DNA of 64,000 nucleotides from Aeromonas sanarellii (GCF_000820085.1 NZ_CDBN01000039.1:1-64000), one strand, 5' to 3'; positions 31,919 through 41,946 are shown, counted from the stretch's first letter. Numbers and translations: made by a program. Notes: generated by a model not told the origin, from the sequence alone.

Positions 31919-33034
31919 TTACCAGTTACGAACCCGCAGCATGCCCTCGGTCAACTCGTTGAACCCATTGATAGAGGGAACCAGCTGACTCAACACGCGG
32001 TTCCAGCGTGTTACTGGTGCCGTCGTCACATAGACAACATCATAGGGTTGCAACGCAAACTCGGTACCCATCACCAGAGCGGTCGCATCGCTCAAATCGA
32101 GTTGGTAGATGGCTGCTTTCTGCTGCGATTTGCCCGCCGGGCGCAATACGAAGATCCCCGTGGCATTGGCAGCATTCTGGTTCAAGCCCTCGGCACTGCT
32201 CAGGGCTTCGGTCAAGCTCATCCCTTCACGACCTATGGTCAGGGTTGAGGCTTTATTGACCTCCCCCATGACGAACACTTTCTGGGCATCATTGCGCGGC
32301 ACATAGAGCATGTCGCCATCGCGCATCAGCTGGTTATGGGAGAGATCGCCATACTGCAGCAGGTCCTGAAGTGACAGCGGGTATTCCTTGCCCTGACGGG
32401 TCAACACCACGTGGTGCCAATCCGCCGTCGAGCTCAAGCCGCCCGCCAGATTGAACGCGTCGAGCAGGGTCATGGGCACATTGGTAATAGGCTGCGCGCC
32501 AGGTTTGGCCACCTCGCCGGAGATGTAGACCTTCTGGGAGCGGAAAGCGGCAATGCTGACATCCACCTGCGGGCTTTCAATAAACTGGGCCAGCCGCTTG
32601 GCGATATCCACACGGATTTCAGACACCGTTTTTCCTACCACGGCGACCTTGCCGATATAGGGGTAGAAGATGGAGCCATCCGCATGCACCCAGTTACCCG
32701 CCTCACTGGCGCTGCGATATGAGCCGGCGGGAATGGTCAACTCTGGGTGATCCCACACCGTTACATTAAGGATGTCACCGACACCAATCCGGTACTCATA
32801 GCTGCTGATCTGGCTATTGAGTTCAGGGTTGGCCTTGCCCACCACAGGCGCCTTGCGAAGTTGGCTGACCAGGGCAGGCGTCACCGGGTAAACATCGGCC
32901 AGTTGATCAACATCAACCGTCCCGGTAGCCACCTCGGTCTTGCCGCTGGTGGAAAGATTGGTACCCGGTACCACAGTGCATGCACTGAGCAGGGCCACGG
33001 CCGACAACAGAGGGATGAGCTGAATCCTTTTCAC
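31919..33034 (-). CDS. wza: Wza outer-membrane polysaccharide export channel
   Basis: This 371-residue lipoprotein forms the octameric outer-membrane channel for capsule export. The lipobox LLSAC places the lipidated cysteine at residue 19. The Poly_export region IGVGDILNVTVWDHPELTIP and the SLBB repeats (FRSQKVYISGEVAKPG, then VFVMGEVNK) match E. coli Wza in order, as does the C-terminal amphipathic helix ending MLRVRNW. The GTG at 33034 is preferred over the one at 33040 because AAGG is seven bases upstream of it. Upstream lies a 330-base gap, so an own promoter is possible. Confidence 0.95.
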   Translation of the reverse strand: MKRIQLIPLLSAVALLSACTVVPGTNLSTSGKTEVATGTVDVDQLADVYPVTPALVSQLRKAPVVGKANPELNSQISSYEYRIGVGDILNVTVWDHPELTIPAGSYRSASEAGNWVHADGSIFYPYIGKVAVVGKTVSEIRVDIAKRLAQFIESPQVDVSIAAFRSQKVYISGEVAKPGAQPITNVPMTLLDAFNLAGGLSSTADWHHVVLTRQGKEYPLSLQDLLQYGDLSHNQLMRDGDMLYVPRNDAQKVFVMGEVNKASTLTIGREGMSLTEALSSAEGLNQNAANATGIFVLRPAGKSQQKAAIYQLDLSDATALVMGTEFALQPYDVVYVTTAPVTRWNRVLSQLVPSINGFNELTEGMLRVRNW

Positions 33035-33368
33035 TTCCACACCTTATTTATGCTTGCCATCAAGAACTGAACCGAAAAATCGCCGTATGATAACGGAGAA
33101 CACGGAAAATCATCAGGAAAATTTATCAAGAAAATCGGATCTGCCACCAGAGATGATGGCGAGAGACTGTGCGGATTAACCATAGACATGACATGCCTAT
33201 CAATAGCACCTTGCGTGACGGTGTCCCATATCGGCGCCACGGCACCGCTTGGCCAATTAACGTGGTGGCATGATGTCAATATGATGATTGCTTGATATGA
33301 GCAACTCACTGGGCCTAATAAACGACCCATGGCAGGTTGCCCGCAAAGGGCAACCTGTTTCAGGGGGA
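33035..33368. other. 334-base gap between ugd and wza
   Basis: No gene is convincing here. It holds a perfect hairpin just after the ugd stop (33333-33357) and an AT-rich stretch before wza that could carry a promoter, although I see no good -35/-10 pair. It separates the sugar-assembly genes from the export genes. Confidence 0.5.
33333..33357. terminator. hairpin downstream of ugd, terminator-like
   Basis: Ten-base perfect arms (CAGGTTGCCC at 33333-33342 and its complement at 33348-33357) surround the loop GCAAA, 11 bases beyond the ugd stop codon. The minus strand lacks a T-tract after the stem, so it may stabilise the mRNA end or pause polymerase rather than terminate fully. Confidence 0.5.
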
Positions 33369-34535
33369 TTAATCACTACCAAACAGATCGCGGGTATATA
33401 CCTTATCCATGACATCGGCCAGCTCATCCACCATGCGGTTTGCCAGAATGACATCACAGCTTGCTTTAAATTCCACCAGATCAGTCATCACACGTGAGTG
33501 GAAGAATTCAGTTTCTGTCAGGCTAGGCTCATAGACCACCAACTCAATGCCCTTGGACTTGATCCGTTTCATGACACCTTGAATGGCAGATGCCCGGAAA
33601 TTATCGGAACCCGCTTTCATTACCAGCCGATATACACCGACACGAGTTGGATTTTTACGGATCACCGAGTCGGCAACAAAATCCTTGCGTGTGGTGTTGG
33701 AGTCCACAATGGCGCGGATCAGGTTATTGGGGACATTGTTGTAGTTCGCCAACAACTGCTTGGTATCTTTTGGCAAGCAATAGCCACCATAACCAAAGGA
33801 GGGGTTGTTGTAGTGACTGCCAATACGCGGATCGAGGCCAATGCCATCAATTACCTGCCGACTGTCCAGCCCGTGCAGTTGGGCATAGGTATCGAGCTCG
33901 TTGAAAAATGCCACCCGCATCGCAAGGTAGGTATTGGCAAACAGTTTGATCGCCTCTGCTTCAGTGCTGTCAGTGAAAAGTACAGGCACATCTTGCTTGA
34001 TGGCGCCCTCCAGCAACAGGTTTGCAAACACCTGTGCCCGATCTGAACGCTCCCCCACCACGATGCGCGAAGGATGCAAGTTGTCATAGAGGGCGCGCCC
34101 TTCACGCAAAAACTCTGGCGAGAAAATCAGGTTGGCACATCCCAACTCCTCCCGCAGCCGAGCAGTAAAACCCACCGGAATCGTCGATTTTATTACCATC
34201 ACCGCATCAGGATTGATGGCCATCACGTCCATGACCACGGACTCCACGGTACTGGTGTTGAAATAGTTAGTCTCTGGATCATAATCGGTCGGCGTGGCAA
34301 TGATGACAAAGGCAGCGCCCTGATAGGCCGCTTCTTTATCCAGAGTGGCACGCAGATTCAAATCTCGGCTGGCCAGATAGCTTTCTATCTCTTTATCTAC
34401 GATGGGAGAGCGGCCCTGATTGATCATCTCGACCTTGCTGGCAATCACATCAACGGCCACCACCTCATGGTGCTGTGCCAGCAATACCGCATTGGACAAA
34501 CCGACATAACCCGTACCACAAATCGCAATTTTCAC
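33369..34535 (-). CDS. ugd: UDP-glucose 6-dehydrogenase (capsule-locus copy)
   Basis: This 388-residue NAD-dependent enzyme oxidises UDP-glucose to UDP-glucuronate. The Rossmann motif GTGYVGLS is at residues 7-14, the substrate region [20 protein letters not shown] near 140, and the catalytic cysteine in [10 protein letters not shown] near 251. It lies 12 bases after the 4-epimerase, so the pair would supply UDP-GlcA and UDP-GalA. A second copy, very similar over its full length, lies at 46717-47886 in the other locus. GC content is intermediate and higher than in the glycosyltransferases upstream. Confidence 0.95.
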   Translation of the reverse strand: MKIAICGTGYVGLSNAVLLAQHHEVVAVDVIASKVEMINQGRSPIVDKEIESYLASRDLNLRATLDKEAAYQGAAFVIIATPTDYDPETNYFNTSTVESVVMDVMAINPDAVMVIKSTIPVGFTARLREELGCANLIFSPEFLREGRALYDNLHPSRIVVGERSDRAQVFANLLLEGAIKQDVPVLFTDSTEAEAIKLFANTYLAMRVAFFNELDTYAQLHGLDSRQVIDGIGLDPRIGSHYNNPSFGYGGYCLPKDTKQLLANYNNVPNNLIRAIVDSNTTRKDFVADSVIRKNPTRVGVYRLVMKAGSDNFRASAIQGVMKRIKSKGIELVVYEPSLTETEFFHSRVMTDLVEFKASCDVILANRMVDELADVMDKVYTRDLFGSD

Positions 34536-34547
34536 AACAAACCTCGC

Positions 34548-35561
34548 TTACCGCTGCGCGTTATAATAGTTTTTATACCATTCGACAAAGGCCTGAACCC
34601 CTTTTTCAACAGACATGACAGGACGATACCCTGTCGCTTCGAAGAAATCTTCCGTGTCGGCCCAGGTGGCATACACATCACCGGCCTGCATTGGCAACAT
34701 ATTTTTGATGGCTTCAATGCCCAACGCCTTTTCCAGGGCATCGATAAAGTCCATCAATTTGACTGGACTGCCATTACCGATATTGAAGATACGATAAGGG
34801 GCGCTGCTGTCAGCGGGTGAACCTTTCTCTGACTGCCAGTCAGGATTGGCAACCGGTACCACATCGGCAATGCGCAAGATACCCTCAACAATATCGTCGA
34901 TATAGGTAAAGTCACGGCTCAACTGACCATTGTTATACACATCGATTGGCTGGCCAGCCAGCATGGCTTTGGTGAACTTGAACAGCGCCATGTCAGGGCG
35001 ACCCCATGGACCATAGACGGTGAAAAAGCGCAGGCCTGTGGTTGGAATGCCGTACAGATGGGAATAAGTGTGCGCCATCAGCTCATTGGCCTTTTTCGAA
35101 GCGGCATAGAGTGAGACGGGGTGATCGACGGCATCTTGAGTGGCAAACGGCATTTTGCCGTTCATGCCATACACAGAACTGGAAGAAGCATAGACCAGAT
35201 GTTTGACACCGTTGTGACGGCACCCTTCCAAGATGGCCAAATGCCCTGCCAGGTTGCTGTCAGCATAGGCAAAGGGATTCTCCAAGGAGTAACGCACACC
35301 GGCCTGCGCAGCCAGATGAATGACCCGTTCAAATTGCTCCTTGGCAAACAACTCGGCCATTCCTGCCCGATCGGCCAGATCAAGTTTGCGAAAATCAAAA
35401 TTGGCTTCACCCGCCAGCCGAGCGAGGCGGTTCTCTTTTAACGAGACTTCGTAATAATCATTCAGGTTATCGATGCCAATAACGGTATGACCCTGTTGGC
35501 AGAGCCGCTGACTGACGGCGCTGCCAATAAATCCTGCCGCTCCCGTAACTAAATATTTCAC
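34548..35561 (-). CDS. UDP-glucuronate 4-epimerase (Gla/WbnF/CapI type)
   Basis: This 337-residue short-chain dehydrogenase-like epimerase converts UDP-glucuronate to UDP-galacturonate. The NAD motif TGAAGFIG is at residues 6-13, followed by the characteristic IDNLNDYYEVSLKENRL, which distinguishes uronate epimerases from GalE. The catalytic YAASK follows near residue 150, and then FTVYGPWGRPDMALFKF. The GTG at 35561 has GGAG six bases upstream and gives the standard KYLVTGAAG start. It is followed by ugd, which makes its substrate. Confidence 0.9.
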   Translation of the reverse strand: MKYLVTGAAGFIGSAVSQRLCQQGHTVIGIDNLNDYYEVSLKENRLARLAGEANFDFRKLDLADRAGMAELFAKEQFERVIHLAAQAGVRYSLENPFAYADSNLAGHLAILEGCRHNGVKHLVYASSSSVYGMNGKMPFATQDAVDHPVSLYAASKKANELMAHTYSHLYGIPTTGLRFFTVYGPWGRPDMALFKFTKAMLAGQPIDVYNNGQLSRDFTYIDDIVEGILRIADVVPVANPDWQSEKGSPADSSAPYRIFNIGNGSPVKLMDFIDALEKALGIEAIKNMLPMQAGDVYATWADTEDFFEATGYRPVMSVEKGVQAFVEWYKNYYNAQR

Positions 35562-35587
35562 AAATCTCTCCTTATGCGCCACCAAAA

Positions 35588-36697
35588 TTACAATGTTTTA
35601 ATTAGATCTATGTATTTATTAATAACTATTTTTTCATCAAATTCTTTTTCAATCTTATCACGACTTTTCTTTCCCATATTCAGCCGTAGACCATGCCCCA
35701 TAGCAATGATTTTTTCTAATGCATCGACAAGACTCACAGTACTGCGTGGCTCACATAAAAAGCCATTAATACCATCATCAACAGTTTCTCTGCATCCGAC
35801 ATTATTCGTCGTTACAATGGGTTTTCCCATAGCTCCTGCTTCAAGTAATGATTTAGGCACGCCCTCTCGATAAAATGAGGGTAATACCATACAATCAGCC
35901 TTAGCTATTTCGTTCTCAACCTTATCCGTTGTGCCTAAATAATTAATTATACCTTCATCAACCCAAGCTTGCATTTCTGCTTTAGAGACAGCAGATGGAT
36001 TATTTACATCCAAAAAACCTAGCAATGAAAATTCAACGCGAAGGCCATACTTTCTCTTTAGAATTCTCGCTGCTTCTACATAATGGATAATTCCTTTTTC
36101 ATATAGCATCCTTGCAATCAATAAAAAACGAGTAACGCCATCATCAACTGTAGGGGTGATAGAAAAACGTGACAGGTCAGCACCTGAGCCAGGTAAGCGA
36201 TCGGCAAGCTCAGCTCTTACTATACCGATATTAATAAAAAGGGCTCTGTCATCTTCATTTTGGAAAAATACTTTATGCGCATAACACTGGCTAACCTTGT
36301 ATAGCATACGTGCAATTTTGGACGTCAATGTTTCATTGACAAACAATGTCCCAAGACCCGCAATATTATTGATAGATTTAGTTCCACTGATTTTTGCAGC
36401 TAAAGCACCATAGATATTATTTTTTGGTGTAAAATTAAGAACAATATCAACTCTGTGTTTGTAAAACGCTTTAATGAGTGAGTATAGAGTTTTTATATCC
36501 TTAATTGGATTGGTACCACTTTGATCTATATCAACATGAATAAACCTAGCGCCTAGGTCTTCTAATTTAGTTGCATAGGTATCATGTGGTGCTATTGCAA
36601 TAACTTGGTAATCTAGCTCAATAAGAGCAGTAATGGTGTTTTTTCTAAAGTTATATAAATACCAACTAGTGTTGGCTGATATGGCTATTGTTTTCAC
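35588..36697 (-). CDS. glycosyltransferase family 4 (GT-B fold)
   Basis: This is a cytoplasmic 369-residue GT4 enzyme that adds a sugar to the capsule repeat unit. It has the N-terminal start KTIAISANTSWYLYNFRKN common to a PglA/WbnK-like subgroup and the C-terminal donor-binding block FYREGVPKSLLEAGAMGKPI with GCRETVDDGINGFL. Two in-frame starts exist. The ATG at 36730 overlaps the preceding gene by 14 bases; the GTG at 36697 has AGG at good distance and gives the family-typical N-terminus, so I chose it. Donor and acceptor cannot be deduced. The gene is AT-rich. Confidence 0.85.
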   Translation of the reverse strand: MKTIAISANTSWYLYNFRKNTITALIELDYQVIAIAPHDTYATKLEDLGARFIHVDIDQSGTNPIKDIKTLYSLIKAFYKHRVDIVLNFTPKNNIYGALAAKISGTKSINNIAGLGTLFVNETLTSKIARMLYKVSQCYAHKVFFQNEDDRALFINIGIVRAELADRLPGSGADLSRFSITPTVDDGVTRFLLIARMLYEKGIIHYVEAARILKRKYGLRVEFSLLGFLDVNNPSAVSKAEMQAWVDEGIINYLGTTDKVENEIAKADCMVLPSFYREGVPKSLLEAGAMGKPIVTTNNVGCRETVDDGINGFLCEPRSTVSLVDALEKIIAMGHGLRLNMGKKSRDKIEKEFDEKIVINKYIDLIKTL

Positions 36698-36716
36698 ATC
36701 TATACCTGATAGCAGT

Positions 36717-37604
36717 TTATTTAAACTCATCCCAAAGCTTACCAAGCATGAAGTCAGCAGTTCTAGGGTATATAGGTTCCCAGCCACTGCCATGACAGAA
36801 TGTCATTTCTCCAAAATAAACTCTATCATCAACACTATACATATCAACACGTACATATTTAAAATCTTTTGAAAGTACTTTTGCTAAATAAAGAAGCTCT
36901 TCTATATTAGATGGGAAAGTGAAGTTAATATCAACAGATTCATACTTGGGCTGAATAGAAAAACCAGCAGGCGTTAAGTCCTCATTGTAAATTGTACGTT
37001 TATGATTCCCAAATCTATCAACATCAACTTGGATATATACTTTTGTAGTGTCACTGCCATTAAAAATATGGATTTTGTAATCCGAAGGATAACAGCCATC
37101 ATTATGCTTTATTAATTCTTCAAAGATTATTTTTGGTGTTTCTATATCATAAAAATGCTCATCAACTATAACTCCCATCTTTATACCAAGGAAAGAGTTA
37201 AATGTATTGCATATTTCTGGCAGATTTAACTTTGATTTATCTTCTACTATTAGTACATTCTCTCCTCCACCACCATTACTAGTTTTAATCACGAATGAAT
37301 CAGGAAGATCATCGAAATCACATGGATCAATACGATCAACAGCCTTTAAAAGCTTGATGAGATACTTGGCGCCAATCATTTTTGAAACATATTCCCTGAC
37401 GGCATATTTATCTACATATTTTGAATACAACTCGGGAGCGGTGCTTATTTTCCTGTATATTATTTTCTCAGAAAATGAAACTGGCTTATCAGTGTTCAGT
37501 AAGTATCTGTGAGTAATAAAAAACCTTATTTTATTATACCATTTAACACCTAACAATAAACGTAAAGAATCCCTTAATATAAACTTGATTTTTTTTGGCA
37601 TCAT
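36717..37604 (-). CDS. TupA-like ATP-grasp protein
   Basis: This 295-residue protein matches the TupA-like ATP-grasp family found in polysaccharide loci. The glycine-rich nucleotide loop is FVIKTSNGGGGENVLIV (about residues 103-119), and the C-terminal ligand block is VRVDMYSVDDRVYFGEMTF followed by CHGSGWEP. ATP-grasp enzymes join a carboxylate to an amine through an acyl phosphate; TupA is linked to teichuronopeptide synthesis in Bacillus. With UDP-glucuronate and UDP-galacturonate genes next to it, amidation of a uronic acid with an amino acid is a reasonable inference. The family also occurs as glycosyltransferase-like fusions, so the exact reaction is open. Confidence 0.82.
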   Translation of the reverse strand: MMPKKIKFILRDSLRLLLGVKWYNKIRFFITHRYLLNTDKPVSFSEKIIYRKISTAPELYSKYVDKYAVREYVSKMIGAKYLIKLLKAVDRIDPCDFDDLPDSFVIKTSNGGGGENVLIVEDKSKLNLPEICNTFNSFLGIKMGVIVDEHFYDIETPKIIFEELIKHNDGCYPSDYKIHIFNGSDTTKVYIQVDVDRFGNHKRTIYNEDLTPAGFSIQPKYESVDINFTFPSNIEELLYLAKVLSKDFKYVRVDMYSVDDRVYFGEMTFCHGSGWEPIYPRTADFMLGKLWDEFK

Positions 37605-37629
37605 ATTCTTCTTATCTTTCAGCTTTTTA

Positions 37630-38793
37630 TTACAAAAATATTTTATCCAATTGCTCTCTCATTCTGGATTGAGAAAACATCCCGATAGTTTTTGCTTTAT
37701 CCGGTTTAAATAGACTCACGTTCTCAAATATCTCGAGTATTGCATTCGAGATAAAAACGGGATCTGATTCTTCAATTATTATACCATCACATTTATCTGA
37801 AATTATCTCACTTACACCTGGGGTATTAGTAGCTATTACAGGGACACCGACAGATAAAGCTTCGATAAGTACAGTAGGTAATGCTTCACTCGATCTTATG
37901 GTTTGTAAATTATCACCAAGCTGTATCTTCTGTTCAATTACACTAGGAAAAACCAAAAGGTCACTATTCGCAATCTCCTGTCTAGAATGACAAGTCCAAC
38001 CTTTGAAATGAATTTCTGTTTTCTTGATTCTTGTAAGAAGAGAGTCTAATAGTTTTTTATATTCCAAACTACACTGTTCAAAAGCACCATATATATTCAA
38101 GCATAGATCATACGGTGTGGATTTTTTCTCTAGGAGAGTAACTGCCTGGATCAAATTATGCACCCCTTTATGTGGAAAGGGGGTTCCTAAAAATATCAGT
38201 TTCTTTATATTGGGATTTTTAGGTACAGAGCATCTAATTTCTTCATCAAATATAAAGCCATTATAGATTATGCACACTTTATCTGTATCAGAGAAACTTT
38301 TTGCTATTGCTTCAGATGGCACAATTATGCGTGAACATAGTGAGATAAGAAATTTTTTTAAAATTTGACTCTTAGGTAGCTCTGAGTGTAAATGCCAAAT
38401 TACCCTTACTCTAAATAGTCTTAAAAAGAGACAACTAAGGAGTAATCCTCTTGGATCATAGGTGTAAACATAACTGGGCCTTAACTTTATTATTTTTACT
38501 AAAGAGTAAATATTACATATCAATACAGAAAATATAAAATAAGAAATGTTTATTACTGAAAGATTGCCAAAGAAATCACCAGACCCAAATATTTTTTTTA
38601 ATAGTGATTCTATAGGGAGAACACCCGTCTTTTTATAATTTATAAAATTTCTCTCATAACTTCCGTTGCTGTCTCTGTGTATAACATATAAATCAAACTT
38701 GGTATTCAAGTACTCCAATACATTTAAGCTAACCTTCTGAGCGCCTGCACACCCCCCAGAAAAAGGCTCTATAAACAGCAACCTACTTTTCAT
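37630..38793 (-). CDS. glycosyltransferase family 4
   Basis: This AT-rich gene encodes a 387-residue GT-B enzyme. The N-terminus RLLFIEPFSGGCAGAQKVSLN is the acceptor-side motif, a hydrophobic segment near residues 85-110 may attach it to the membrane, and the donor block is EALPTVLIEALSVGVPVIATN followed by GVSEIISDKCDGIII. The two Glu of the EX7E motif are present. It lies 25 bases from the ATP-grasp gene and 34 bases from the next transferase in one operon. The sugar specificity cannot be read. Confidence 0.85.
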   Translation of the reverse strand: MKSRLLFIEPFSGGCAGAQKVSLNVLEYLNTKFDLYVIHRDSNGSYERNFINYKKTGVLPIESLLKKIFGSGDFFGNLSVINISYFIFSVLICNIYSLVKIIKLRPSYVYTYDPRGLLLSCLFLRLFRVRVIWHLHSELPKSQILKKFLISLCSRIIVPSEAIAKSFSDTDKVCIIYNGFIFDEEIRCSVPKNPNIKKLIFLGTPFPHKGVHNLIQAVTLLEKKSTPYDLCLNIYGAFEQCSLEYKKLLDSLLTRIKKTEIHFKGWTCHSRQEIANSDLLVFPSVIEQKIQLGDNLQTIRSSEALPTVLIEALSVGVPVIATNTPGVSEIISDKCDGIIIEESDPVFISNAILEIFENVSLFKPDKAKTIGMFSQSRMREQLDKIFL

Positions 38794-38827
38794 TATTTCA
38801 GAAACCCTCTTTTAACTTTAACAATTA

Positions 38828-39892
38828 TTAATAACATGAAGAGTTAATAACATTTATTAATCTATCTTTGTGATCGTTATTAACCAATTCCGCATTTATC
38901 TGGAAGTCACTTCTTAAGATATAAGCAACCTTAGAGGTGAAAATATCAAGATCAAATCGAGGTATCAGAAAACCATTTTTCTCGTTATCAATTATTTCTG
39001 AAGGGCCACTCTCACAATCAAAAGAAACTACTGGTGTACCACAGGCAATGGATTCAACTAAGACGTTGGGATACCCTTCATAATAAGATGTAAGAATAGT
39101 GACTCTAGCCCTATTATAAAGGGTTACCATATCGTTACATTTGTATTCATAAGTGTATTTAATTCCATATTCATCTAACTCATTCAAGAGTAAGCTTTGT
39201 AACTCACCAACACCAACAATATGAACATTAAAAGATGAAATGGTGGATTTCATTCTCTTTAATATTTCGATAAGATTGTCAATGCCTTTTTGCTGAGTTA
39301 ATCGGCCGACGAACAATATATCAATATCCTTACATAGCTCAATTTTTCTAAACTTTGGGGCGATAGGGTTATAGATAACCTCGATTTTATCTAACGCAAT
39401 TGAATATGAATCTGACATTGATTGCTTCATCATATTACACTGCGCTATATATCCATCCATTTTATTATAAAAAAAACGCATCAGAAATTTTGTTATATGA
39501 CGCTTTAAGATATTTCCTTTTTTAGCATTCAAATCAAGTTTAAGATTGTTTACATTCCGAGCAATTATAGTTTTCTTTATAAAGATCACTCTCGTTAAAA
39601 TGTATAATATAAGCGATATCTGATGATTAAATGCTATAAAAACATCTGTATCTTTAATCAACCTTGGGCATGAAAGAAGGGTTAAAAACGCAAAGACACC
39701 ATTCTTGGCATTTAGATTGATAATTTTTACACCTGCATCTAACTCATCTAGATAGCTTCTCTTTTTCTGGTTAAAAACCATGATTGATACGCTAAACCCC
39801 AGATCAGCCAATATATTAGCGTATGTAATACATACTCGCTCTGCGCCGCCAGTACCAAAAGTATCAATAAATAGAGTGATTTTTCTACGCAT
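38828..39892 (-). CDS. glycosyltransferase family 4
   Basis: This 354-residue GT-B protein starts ITLFIDTFGTGGAERVCIT, the glycine-rich motif typical of GT4 enzymes, and has IDILFVGRLTQQKGIDNLIE at the start of the donor domain and YYEGYPNVLVESIACGTPVV with CESGPSEII as the EX7E block. It probably adds one sugar of the capsule unit on the cytoplasmic face of the inner membrane. It is AT-rich like its neighbours and lies between the polymerase gene and a second GT4. Donor and linkage are unknown. Confidence 0.86.
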   Translation of the reverse strand: MRRKITLFIDTFGTGGAERVCITYANILADLGFSVSIMVFNQKKRSYLDELDAGVKIINLNAKNGVFAFLTLLSCPRLIKDTDVFIAFNHQISLILYILTRVIFIKKTIIARNVNNLKLDLNAKKGNILKRHITKFLMRFFYNKMDGYIAQCNMMKQSMSDSYSIALDKIEVIYNPIAPKFRKIELCKDIDILFVGRLTQQKGIDNLIEILKRMKSTISSFNVHIVGVGELQSLLLNELDEYGIKYTYEYKCNDMVTLYNRARVTILTSYYEGYPNVLVESIACGTPVVSFDCESGPSEIIDNEKNGFLIPRFDLDIFTSKVAYILRSDFQINAELVNNDHKDRLINVINSSCY

Positions 39893-39940
39893 AGAATCAG
39901 TCGCCTGAAATTTATATATTATGTGATATGCCTTAAATAG

Positions 39941-41389
39941 CTATTTTCTAAACCGTCTTGAAAGAACGTTATTAATAACAAGAAACAGCCAGACCATGAA
40001 TATAATGGAAAGCTCTAAAAATATTGACGATCTAGAAAGGTATAGAGACTTAGAGTAAAAGACGAAAAATGAAACAACGCCTATATTTAAATATGAAACG
40101 TCCCCTCTATTAAATCTCGTCTCATTAAAACCTATAAATAAACCAAAAATGAACATCCCCAAAAAAACACCTGTAATGCCAAAATCTAAATAAAGATCCG
40201 CTGTAATAGATGTACCATCACCATATGTCTGGTTATCACCCTGAATCAAATATGAGATAAATTCCGCTGTGGAAAGATAATTATCATCACCGTTCTCAAC
40301 AATACTGTTTATAACGCCCTGCATACCAGGGATAATGCCGGAAATTCTTTTTAACGCGTAGATCCCATATCTAAAATCGAAGTTATTTGGAACATTATTC
40401 AACGAATGGTTTAATGTTCTGCCTGACTGAGCAAGTTCAATAAAACTATCACCAGGAACCGTCTCCTCATACCATCGACTATTTTCTTTTTTTCCACTTA
40501 GGGAAACCACAAACTGCTCATAATAAGTCAATGATTTATCTTTACTTTGTCTAACCTCACCAACAATTGTTAAGAAAAACGATGCTGTAATTAATATAAA
40601 AATCAGCTTAACAAGCCCAATTTTCTTGTTTTTATACACATAAGCCGATGCAAAAAGCAAACCGTAGGCTATTATAACACCGCGATCACCAATATAGAGT
40701 GAAAAACCTAAATGCCATGTTATAATTAATAATAACGGAAGTCCAAAGAAGCGAACATACCGATACAAACTTAACTGTTCTTTTGAAAGAAAAATATTAG
40801 TTAATTTTACAATGATTGCAGCAGTTAAGGACGCGTTAAATAACTTAAGAAAGTAATTTGAAATAGGCATAGCATCCGCAGCATAATATACACCTGACCG
40901 ATATGAACCGGCAGTTGAGAAAAATGCCGCATAAGATACATAGATAATAATTACTAATAGGAATATAGAGTTAGTTTCTTTTTTTAATGAAACGTTGGTT
41001 TTTTTATAGTTAAAAAAACCAGCGTATATATTGCCAATCATATATAATATGATTGCTACAACAGATACAACGAGAGATAAGTTTTCAATTTTTGGATCGG
41101 ACCAGTATTGTTTATATGACCATGCAGGCAAATAATACCCTACATGTTGTAACAATATGATTTGAAAATAAACTATAAAGTACCCAGATATAAATATCAC
41201 ATTAAATGAAAGCCAATTTCCATTTATATTTGAGATTTTGAAAAATAAAAGTGCTGCAATAAACACTAAAGCTAACAGAAGTCGCTGATAGTTTAAATCA
41301 ACATCAATAGGAATGAAGAAAAATGCAATAAAAGATACGGCAAGAATTGCATGCAACGTAAGCAAGGGAATTGTTATTTTAGATGTCAT
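39941..41389 (-). CDS. wzy: Wzy-type polysaccharide polymerase (capsule locus)
   Basis: This 482-residue inner-membrane protein has about eleven to twelve hydrophobic segments and one long hydrophilic periplasmic loop (about residues 275-400, with NSRWYEETVPGDSFIELAQ and later DGTSITADLYLDFGITGVFL). That is the topology of Wzy polymerases, which join flipped repeat units at the periplasmic face. Sequence identity between Wzy proteins is low, so the call rests on topology and on its place between wzx and the glycosyltransferases. The gene is strongly AT-rich. Confidence 0.8.
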   Translation of the reverse strand: MTSKITIPLLTLHAILAVSFIAFFFIPIDVDLNYQRLLLALVFIAALLFFKISNINGNWLSFNVIFISGYFIVYFQIILLQHVGYYLPAWSYKQYWSDPKIENLSLVVSVVAIILYMIGNIYAGFFNYKKTNVSLKKETNSIFLLVIIIYVSYAAFFSTAGSYRSGVYYAADAMPISNYFLKLFNASLTAAIIVKLTNIFLSKEQLSLYRYVRFFGLPLLLIITWHLGFSLYIGDRGVIIAYGLLFASAYVYKNKKIGLVKLIFILITASFFLTIVGEVRQSKDKSLTYYEQFVVSLSGKKENSRWYEETVPGDSFIELAQSGRTLNHSLNNVPNNFDFRYGIYALKRISGIIPGMQGVINSIVENGDDNYLSTAEFISYLIQGDNQTYGDGTSITADLYLDFGITGVFLGMFIFGLFIGFNETRFNRGDVSYLNIGVVSFFVFYSKSLYLSRSSIFLELSIIFMVWLFLVINNVLSRRFRK

Positions 41390-41414
41390 ATGAATGAATT
41401 AACCAATAATTGTT

Positions 41415-41942
41415 TTATATGAGATTAGTTTTATTGCTCTCTAATAAAGTTTCTTTCTGTTTATGATTTAGATTCTTTGTAAGCAAAACTCTAGGCAGAT
41501 TTTTCTCTTTATATTGCTCTATTGTCATTATTTTCTTCACAGGAACACCAGCATAGACATACCCACCCTCAAGCTCACCACGAACAATAGAGCCAGCCCC
41601 CACAATAACATTATCACCAATACAACTGTTGGGGAGAACGATTACATCACAACCTAAGAATACATTCTTTCCTATACTTATACGTCCAAATAGATCTGCA
41701 CTCTTTAGCTCTGGATAAAGATTTCTCAATACATTAACAGACCCATCATGGGTAACAAATTTAATGCCTGTTGAACAGTAGAAGTCATCGCCTAGGGTAA
41801 TTAAGTATGGCTCACTACCAAAATCGACTGTTTTATTTAACTTACAATTCTTCCCCAGCTTAACACCTCTTAGCTCAGCAAGCTTATTGGCGGACAGGAA
41901 TATTTTTTGAATCCTACGATAGAAACTACTTATTAATGACAT
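41415..41942 (-). CDS. hexapeptide-repeat O-acetyltransferase-like protein
   Basis: This 175-residue protein has the left-handed beta-helix repeat pattern ([LIV]-G-x4) in IGKNVFLGCDVIVLPNSCIG and DNVIVGAGSIVRGELEGG, followed by YAGVPVKKI, the usual ending of the LbH acyltransferases in O-antigen loci. It probably acetylates a sugar of the repeat unit using acetyl-CoA. The His expected for catalysis may be the one in FVTHDGSV (about residue 60). It sits between wzx and wzy with gaps of a few bases. Confidence 0.82.
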   Translation of the reverse strand: MSLISSFYRRIQKIFLSANKLAELRGVKLGKNCKLNKTVDFGSEPYLITLGDDFYCSTGIKFVTHDGSVNVLRNLYPELKSADLFGRISIGKNVFLGCDVIVLPNSCIGDNVIVGAGSIVRGELEGGYVYAGVPVKKIMTIEQYKEKNLPRVLLTKNLNHKQKETLLESNKTNLI

Positions 41943-41946
41943 GATA

